DNA from: Actinomycetota bacterium
Lineage (GTDB): Bacteria > Actinomycetota > Thermoleophilia > Miltoncostaeales > Miltoncostaeaceae
Assembly (NCBI GenBank): GCA_963169235.1
Contig: CAUJCX010000040.1
Span: 1 to 38,070, forward strand
DNA: 38,070 nt
Direction: 5' to 3'
How positions within the stretch are numbered: the stretch's first letter is position 1; each line of letters opens with the position of its first letter. A model generated the notes under the pieces. It was not told the origin of the DNA. It worked only from the letters and a program-made list of their open reading frames with translations, and searched no databases. The position numbers and the translations under genes were made by a program. This document shows positions 33,172 through 38,070 of the stretch, piece after piece.

Positions 33172-33314
33172 CGCCCGTGGGCGGGGACGTCCCGCGCGCC
33201 GGGACCGTCGTCCTCATCTGCCCCGCGCGGACGGCGTCGGATCGCGCACCCCGGGTATGCTCCCCGGGGCTTTCGTGACGGGAGCCCGCCGTGTCAACCC
33301 GACAAGGGGCAGGT

Positions 33315-34460
33315 GTGGATCTCTTCGAGTACCAGGGCAAGCAGCTCTTCGCGCGCCATGGCATCCCGGTGCCGTCCGGTGAGGTGGCCGAGACGCCGGC
33401 AGAGGCCAGGGCCGCCGCCGAGCGCATCGGCGGCAAGGTGGTGGTGAAGGCGCAGGTGCAGGTGGGAGGCCGCGGGAAGGCCGGCGGCATCAAGCTGGCG
33501 GAGAACCCCGACGAGGCCGAGGCCCGCGCGGGCGAGATCCTCGGGATGGACATCAAGGGCCACACCGTGCACCGCGTGTGGATCGAGGCCGCCTCCGAGA
33601 TCGTCAAGGAGTACTACGCGTCGGTCACGTTCGACCGGGGCGAGAAGAAGCCCCTGGTGATGCTGTCGGCCATGGGCGGCGTCGACATCGAGGACGTCGC
33701 GCACAACAACCCCGACGCCCTGGCGAAGCTGCACGTCGACCCGCTGACCGGGTTCCAGCAGCACCACGCCCGCTGGCTCGTGTACACGGCGAAGATCGAC
33801 GAGGGCGCGCAGAAGGGCGTCGTCGCCATCCTCGAGAAGCTCTACCAGGCGTTCATCGAGCTCGACGCGACGCTGGTGGAGATCAACCCCCTCATCTGGA
33901 CGAAGTCCGGTGACGTGGTGGCGCTCGACGCGAAGGTCAGCCTGGACGGCAACGCCATGTTCCGGCACCCCGACTACACCGAGCTGCGCGAGTCGGTCAC
34001 CGACGACCCGCAGGAGAAGATGGCCCACGACCGGGGCGTCACGTACGTGAAGCTCGACGGCGACGTCGGCATCTTGGGCAACGGCGCCGGGCTCGTGATG
34101 AGCACGCTCGACGTGGTCGCCCTGGCGGGTGGCCGGCCGGCCAACTTCCTGGACGCCGGCGGCGGCTCGAAGGCCGACGAGGTGGTGACCGCCCTCGAGG
34201 TGCTGCTGAGCGACCCCAAGGTGAAGTCGCTGCTGGTCAACATCTTCGGCGGCATCACGCGCTGCGACGAGGTGGCCAACGGCCTCCTGACGGCGCTCGA
34301 CCAGACCAAGGCGACGCTGCCCATCGTGGTGCGCCTGGACGGCACCAACGAGGAGGAGGGCCGCAAGATCATCGCCGAGCGCGCCCCGTCCAACGTGGTG
34401 GTGGAAAAGACGATGCTGTCGGCCGCCGAGCGCGCCGTCGAGCTTGCCAAGGGAGCCTGA
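33315..34460 (+). CDS. sucC: Succinyl-CoA ligase, beta subunit
   Basis: The enzyme converts succinyl-CoA to succinate with NTP formation in the TCA cycle. The 381-aa beta subunit has an ATP-grasp fold: MDLFEYQGKQLFARHGIPVP, KVVVKAQVQVGGRGKAGGIK, EINPLIWTKSGDVVALDAKV (metal ligands) and GNGAGLVMSTLDVV, with a C-terminal CoA-ligase domain containing NIFGGITRCDEVA. GTG 33315 is chosen because AAGGGG is 5 bases upstream and the product starts exactly like family members; GTG 33291 would add eight residues. A TATGCT -10-like box is at 33256. sucD follows directly. Confidence 0.96.
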   Translation: MDLFEYQGKQLFARHGIPVPSGEVAETPAEARAAAERIGGKVVVKAQVQVGGRGKAGGIKLAENPDEAEARAGEILGMDIKGHTVHRVWIEAASEIVKEYYASVTFDRGEKKPLVMLSAMGGVDIEDVAHNNPDALAKLHVDPLTGFQQHHARWLVYTAKIDEGAQKGVVAILEKLYQAFIELDATLVEINPLIWTKSGDVVALDAKVSLDGNAMFRHPDYTELRESVTDDPQEKMAHDRGVTYVKLDGDVGILGNGAGLVMSTLDVVALAGGRPANFLDAGGGSKADEVVTALEVLLSDPKVKSLLVNIFGGITRCDEVANGLLTALDQTKATLPIVVRLDGTNEEEGRKIIAERAPSNVVVEKTMLSAAERAVELAKGA

Positions 34461-35330
34461 GTGAGCATCTGGGTAGACGAGAACACGAAGCTGGTCGTCC
34501 AGGGCATCACCGGCCGTGAGGGCGCGTTCCACGCGGGCCGCAACAAGGCGTACGGCACCCACGTGGTGGCGGGCGTCACGCCGGGCAAGCAGGGCCAGGA
34601 CGTCGACGGCATCCCCGTGTTCAACACCGTGCGCGACGCGGTGGACGAGACGGGCGCCAACACCGCCATGGTGTTCGTGCCGCCGCGGTTCGCCACCGAC
34701 GCCGTGTACGAGGCGCTCGACTCGGGCGTCGACCTGGTGGTGTGCATCACCGAGGGCATCCCCGCCCACGACATGATGCGCGCGTACACGCACCTCAAGC
34801 GCAGCGGTCAGCGCCTGGTGGGCCCCAACTGCCCGGGCATCATCAGCCCCGGCAAGGCCACGGTGGGCATCATGCCCACGCAGGTGTTCCAGCCGGGCCG
34901 CGTCGGCCTGGTGAGCCGCTCCGGCACGCTCACGTACCAGATCAGCAAGGAGCTCGAGCTGGTGGGCATCGGCCAGAGCACCGTGGTGGGAATCGGCGGC
35001 GACCCCGTCGTCGGCACGTCGTTCATCGACTGCCTCGAGGCCTTCGAGGCCGACCCCGACACCGACCTGGTCGTGATGGTGGGCGAGATCGGCGGCAACG
35101 AGGAGGAGAAGGCGGCCGAGTACATCGCGGCCAACATGAAGACCCCGGTGGTCGGCTACATCGCCGGCTTCCAGGCTCCCCCCGGAAAGCAGATGGGTCA
35201 CGCCGGCGCCATCATCACCGGCTCGTCCGGTACGGCGCAGGCCAAGAAGGAGGCCCTCGAGGCCAAGGGCGTCGCGGTGGGCACCAACCCCACCGAGGTC
35301 GCGCAGCTGGTGAAGGAGCGCGTGGGCTGA
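34461..35330 (+). CDS. sucD: Succinyl-CoA ligase, alpha subunit
   Basis: This 289-aa subunit carries the CoA-binding Rossmann domain ([21 protein letters not shown]) and the histidine that is phosphorylated during the reaction ([14 protein letters not shown]). [12 protein letters not shown] and [14 protein letters not shown] are further conserved blocks. GTG 34461 follows the sucC stop without a gap, and AAGGGAG in the sucC end serves as Shine-Dalgarno site, so the two subunits are made together. Confidence 0.97.
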   Translation: MSIWVDENTKLVVQGITGREGAFHAGRNKAYGTHVVAGVTPGKQGQDVDGIPVFNTVRDAVDETGANTAMVFVPPRFATDAVYEALDSGVDLVVCITEGIPAHDMMRAYTHLKRSGQRLVGPNCPGIISPGKATVGIMPTQVFQPGRVGLVSRSGTLTYQISKELELVGIGQSTVVGIGGDPVVGTSFIDCLEAFEADPDTDLVVMVGEIGGNEEEKAAEYIAANMKTPVVGYIAGFQAPPGKQMGHAGAIITGSSGTAQAKKEALEAKGVAVGTNPTEVAQLVKERVG

Positions 35331-35377
35331 CACCCCACGCGCGGTAACGGAAGGCACACACACCGGGGGACCGACGC

Positions 35378-36535
35378 ATGCGCGTGCTGATCGTGATGGG
35401 GACGCGGCCTGAGGCCATCAAGCTCGCCCCCGTCGTGCTCGCCGCACGCGAGGCCCCCGGTGTGGAGCCCCTGGTGCTGGCCACCGGTCAGCACAAAGAG
35501 GTGTTCGACGACATCCTCAACCTGTTCGGCTTCGAGGCGGCGTACCAGGCCGACGTGATGCGCCCCGGCCAGAGCCTCGCGGCCCTGTCGGCCCGTTGCC
35601 TCGAGGCGTTCGACGGGCTCATGGCCCAGTCGCACGCCGACGTGGTGATCGTGCAGGGCGACACCACCACCGCCGCGATGGGCGCGCTGGGCGCGTTCTA
35701 CTTGGGGCTGCCGGTGTGGCACGTGGAGGCGGGCCTGCGCACCAGCAACCCGGCGCTGCCGTTTCCCGAGGAGATGAACCGGCGCATCATCGGCCGCATC
35801 GCGTCGGTACACCTGCCCCCGACGTCGGGGCCGCGTCAGAACCTCGTGCGCGAGGGCATCGACCCCGAGACCGTGGTGATGACCGGCAACACCGGCATCG
35901 ACGCGTTCCTGGCGGCCGTGCGGATGCGCGACGCGTTCGTCGACCCGGCCCTGGCCGCCGTGGCCGACGGGCCGTGGCCCCTGGTGGTGGCCACCACGCA
36001 CCGGCGCGAGAACTGGGGTGACGGCATCCGCCGCATCGCGGGCGCGCTGCACGACCTGCTGGAGGCGTTCCCCGACCTGCGCGTGGTGCACGCCGCCCAC
36101 CCCAACCCGGCGGTGCGCGCCGACGTGGACGCGGTGCTGGGCGGGCATCCGCGCGCCCACATCGCCGACCCCGTGGGGTACGGCGACTTCGCGCGGCTCC
36201 TGTCGAAGGCCACGGTGATCATCTCCGACTCGGGCGGCATCCAGGAGGAGGCCCCGTCGCTGGGCACGCCCGTGCTGGTCGCCCGCACCGAGACCGAGCG
36301 CCAGGAGGGCGTCGAGGCGGGCGTGGCGCAGCTGGTGGGCACCGACCGCGAGCTGATCGTGCGTGAGGCCACGCGCCTTCTGAGCGACCAGGCCGCCCGG
36401 GACGCGGTGGCGCGCATCGCGAACCCGTACGGCGACGGCCATGCCGGCGCGCGCGTCGCGGCCATGCTGGCCGCCGTGGCCCGGGGCGACGATCCCGTGC
36501 CCGTGGGGCGTGCCCGCGAGTTCTCCGGGGCGTAG
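35378..36535 (+). CDS. wecB: UDP-N-acetylglucosamine 2-epimerase (non-hydrolysing)
   Basis: It interconverts UDP-GlcNAc and UDP-ManNAc, a precursor for surface polysaccharides. The 385-aa chain has the family blocks VMGTRPEAIKLAPVV, VQGDTTTAAMGALGAFYLGL, WHVEAGLRTSNPALPFPEE, MNRRIIGRIAS, TTHRRENWGDG and SDSGGIQEEAPSLGTPVLVA, covering the known catalytic Asp, Glu and His positions. It lies 47 bases after sucD, with its own ggggga site, and may be co-transcribed with sucCD, a metabolic mix without functional logic. It gives the nearby exopolysaccharide locus a possible ManNAc-type donor. A terminator follows. Confidence 0.95.
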   Translation: MRVLIVMGTRPEAIKLAPVVLAAREAPGVEPLVLATGQHKEVFDDILNLFGFEAAYQADVMRPGQSLAALSARCLEAFDGLMAQSHADVVIVQGDTTTAAMGALGAFYLGLPVWHVEAGLRTSNPALPFPEEMNRRIIGRIASVHLPPTSGPRQNLVREGIDPETVVMTGNTGIDAFLAAVRMRDAFVDPALAAVADGPWPLVVATTHRRENWGDGIRRIAGALHDLLEAFPDLRVVHAAHPNPAVRADVDAVLGGHPRAHIADPVGYGDFARLLSKATVIISDSGGIQEEAPSLGTPVLVARTETERQEGVEAGVAQLVGTDRELIVREATRLLSDQAARDAVARIANPYGDGHAGARVAAMLAAVARGDDPVPVGRAREFSGA

Positions 36536-36541
36536 CAACAG

Positions 36542-36579
36542 CGAGGGGCCGCTCCCGGTGTGCGGGTGGCGGCCCCTCG
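36542..36579. terminator. Hairpin between convergent wecB and the P-domain gene
   Basis: An 11-bp perfect stem (36542-36552 with 36569-36579) lies just past the wecB stop. No strong U-tract is present. It can act for either strand. Confidence 0.6.
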
Positions 36580-36630
36580 TGACGTGCGGGGGCGGGGCGA
36601 GCCGGTGGCCCGTCCCGCCCGGTGTGCGGT

Positions 36631-38070
36631 TTAGCGCACGACCCGCAGCTTGGTCGTCTTGGTGACGGCCTTGCCGTTGGTCGGGCGGCTGGTGAGCGTC
36701 ACGCGGTAGGTGCCGGTGACGCGGCCCACGTTCAGGCGGAACGTGTTGATGCCCTTGCGGCCCTTGAACGTGGCCTTGCGCACGACCTTCTTGCCCTTGC
36801 GCATCTGCACCTGCACCTTGGCGGCCGAGCTCAGCTTGACGCGCACGGTCACGTTCTTGCCGCGCTTGACCACGTACTGCTTGGCGATGCCGGTGACCAC
36901 CAGGCGACCGGTGCCGGTGATGACCACGACGGGCGGCGTCGCGGGCGGCGTCACCACGGTGGGCGTCGGCGTCGGCGTGGGCGCCGGCGGGGCGGGCGGG
37001 GGCGGGGTCGGCGTCGTCGGGGTGGTCGGCGTCGTGGGCGTCGTCGGCGTGGTCGGCGTCTCGGGCTCCTGCGGCACGGCGCAGCCCGTGGTGGTGCCGA
37101 TGGTGAGCGTCACCTTGTTGAGGACGCCGCTGTCACCGGCGAACCGGTCCTGAGCGGTCAGCGTCCAGGTGCCGTTGGGCTCGTCGCCGATGAGGCGCGA
37201 CAGGGCCAGCTGCGGCTGCATGCTGGCCGTCTTGTCGGGGCTCTTGATGACGAGGCCCGTGCCCAGGTCGCTCCACGTGGTGAGACCCGCGAAGTTGGTG
37301 GTCGAGCCACCGCCGGGGGTCAAGAGCACCGTGGTGCCGGTGGGCGACGTCAGCTCGAGCCGCAGGTCGCTGCGGCTGCGGTCGGGGCTGCCGTCGTACC
37401 CGAACGGGTTGATGTCGGTGGCGACGGTGATGTTGGAGATGTTGCCGTTGAGGCCCGCGACGTTGACGGGCATCGACACGGGCGCGCCGGGGCCGGGAGC
37501 CGGCGCGGTGACGCCGTCCGGGATGGCCACCGACGGGGCCGTCGAGGCGACCGTGGTGGTGGTCGAGGCGGGCACGTCGGCCGTCTTCGCGCTGGTGATG
37601 CTGAGCGAGAAGCCCTTCAGGGAGCCGTCGTCGGCGACGCCGGGGTCGGCGGGCGTGACGTCGTCGCCGGGGGTGGGGGCGACGTACCGGTCGGCCGAGT
37701 CCTTCACGGTCAGCGTCCACGTACCGCGCGGGTCCATGCCGTTGAACGCCGCCAGCTTGGCCTGCGGGGCCACGGCACCGGCCGCGGGGCCGTTGGCGTC
37801 ACCACGGGCCGTCATGGCGGTCTGGCCGGCCTGGTCGTCGAACAGGCGGTTCTGCCACAGGTTGTCCTGGTGGTCCCAGGTGCGCACGCTCGTCTCGGGC
37901 GACACCAGGGTGACGCTGCGGGCGGCACCCGTGGGGGGCGTGTGCGTCAGCGTGATGGTCGCGTCACCCGAGAACGTGCTGTCGATCATCGTGGTGACGT
38001 CGACGTCCTGGATGACGTGCGGCGTCGAGGCGCTGACGTCCATGTCGGAGACGTTCAGCGTGGACGACAG
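36631..38070 (-). CDS. Secreted P-domain protein (5' end outside window)
   Basis: The frame is open to the window end, so the N-terminus is missing (480 codons seen, including the stop). Two P/Homo B-like domains are visible, each ending in the typical block: FNGMDPRGTWTLTVKDSADR and LIGDEPNGTWTLTAQDRFAG (with LRLELTSPTGTTVLLTPGGG before the second). Such domains often follow subtilisin-like or metallo-protease domains, which could lie upstream. A Thr/Pro linker (TPTTPTTP...) leads to a Lys/Arg-rich beta module (KRGKNVTVRVKLSSAAKVQV to TKLRVVR) at the C-terminus. It is probably extracellular. It may equally be an adhesin without protease activity. Confidence 0.7.
   Translation of the reverse strand: MSSTLNVSDMDVSASTPHVIQDVDVTTMIDSTFSGDATITLTHTPPTGAARSVTLVSPETSVRTWDHQDNLWQNRLFDDQAGQTAMTARGDANGPAAGAVAPQAKLAAFNGMDPRGTWTLTVKDSADRYVAPTPGDDVTPADPGVADDGSLKGFSLSITSAKTADVPASTTTTVASTAPSVAIPDGVTAPAPGPGAPVSMPVNVAGLNGNISNITVATDINPFGYDGSPDRSRSDLRLELTSPTGTTVLLTPGGGSTTNFAGLTTWSDLGTGLVIKSPDKTASMQPQLALSRLIGDEPNGTWTLTAQDRFAGDSGVLNKVTLTIGTTTGCAVPQEPETPTTPTTPTTPTTPTTPTPPPPAPPAPTPTPTPTVVTPPATPPVVVITGTGRLVVTGIAKQYVVKRGKNVTVRVKLSSAAKVQVQMRKGKKVVRKATFKGRKGINTFRLNVGRVTGTYRVTLTSRPTNGKAVTKTTKLRVVR
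37007..37063. repeat. 9-bp-type repeats coding the Thr-Pro linker
   Basis: Imperfect repeats of ggcgtcgtc/ggggtggtc type encode (TPT)n in the P-domain protein. They are prone to copy-number change in frame. Confidence 0.65.

Noticed and set aside
1-38070. CRISPR array, defence system or biosynthetic gene cluster
   Set aside because: No spaced direct repeats, no Cas, nuclease, toxin-antitoxin or NRPS/PKS signatures. The only repeats are short in-frame coding repeats.

Overview
The window is very GC-rich DNA with dense, short-spaced bacterial genes, GTG/TTG starts, G-rich Shine-Dalgarno sites and a large (Alu-domain) SRP RNA. Gene content (dnaX-ybaB-recR, lysC-asd, mycobacteria-like RecR and aspartokinase N-termini, a DUF2510 protein, a Cys-rich actinobacterial GNAT) points to Actinomycetota. 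A class such as Thermoleophilia is my best guess but is not proven by the sequence.

Layout. (1) 1-0.7 kb: the 3' end of a serine recombinase, whose frame runs on across a minus-strand tRNA-Ser(CGA); a divergent tRNA-Ser(GGA) follows. This looks like the edge of an integrated element outside the window. (2) 0.9-2.8 kb: a secreted jelly-roll polysaccharide lyase, tRNA-Val(CAC) and a small membrane protein. (3) 2.85-9.2 kb: SRP RNA, dnaX-ybaB-recR (clamp loader and recombinational repair), an unrecognised secreted protein, and lysC-asd (entry to Lys/Thr/Met synthesis). (4) 9.2-10.9 kb: a TPM-like membrane protein with a GNAT. (5) 11.0-16.9 kb: a TCA block. sdhA-sdhB-sdhE runs on minus, divergent from icd-mdh on plus. 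The SDH has no SdhC/D anchors; an HdrB-like CCG-domain subunit takes their place. (6) 17.0-27.4 kb: a thioesterase, a large Ig/FN3-like secreted protein, a Nudix hydrolase, and an exopolysaccharide locus with initiating sugar-phosphate transferase, two GT4 glycosyltransferases and a Wzx-type flippase. (7) 27.4-33.2 kb: a Wzz/BY-kinase-like chain-length protein, a thioester-domain adhesin behind a highly structured leader, an L,D-transpeptidase, a DUF2510 membrane protein and a lipoprotein polysaccharide lyase. (8) 33.3-38.1 kb: sucC-sucD, a UDP-GlcNAc 2-epimerase, and a secreted P-domain protein cut by the window end.

How they fit: IDH, succinyl-CoA ligase, SDH and MDH give four TCA steps. 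The surface genes together describe building (phosphotransferase, GTs, flippase, Wzz, epimerase), trimming (two lyases and a degenerate third) and anchoring (thioester adhesin, L,D-transpeptidase) of an extracellular matrix. No Wzy polymerase is visible here.

The most unusual direct observation is that three housekeeping genes (dnaX, recR, lysC) lack a sensible ATG/GTG/TTG start. Each has a well-spaced Shine-Dalgarno site before CTG, ATC and ATC respectively, and the two ATC codons fall exactly where homologues have their initiator Met. No clearly new multi-gene system was found.
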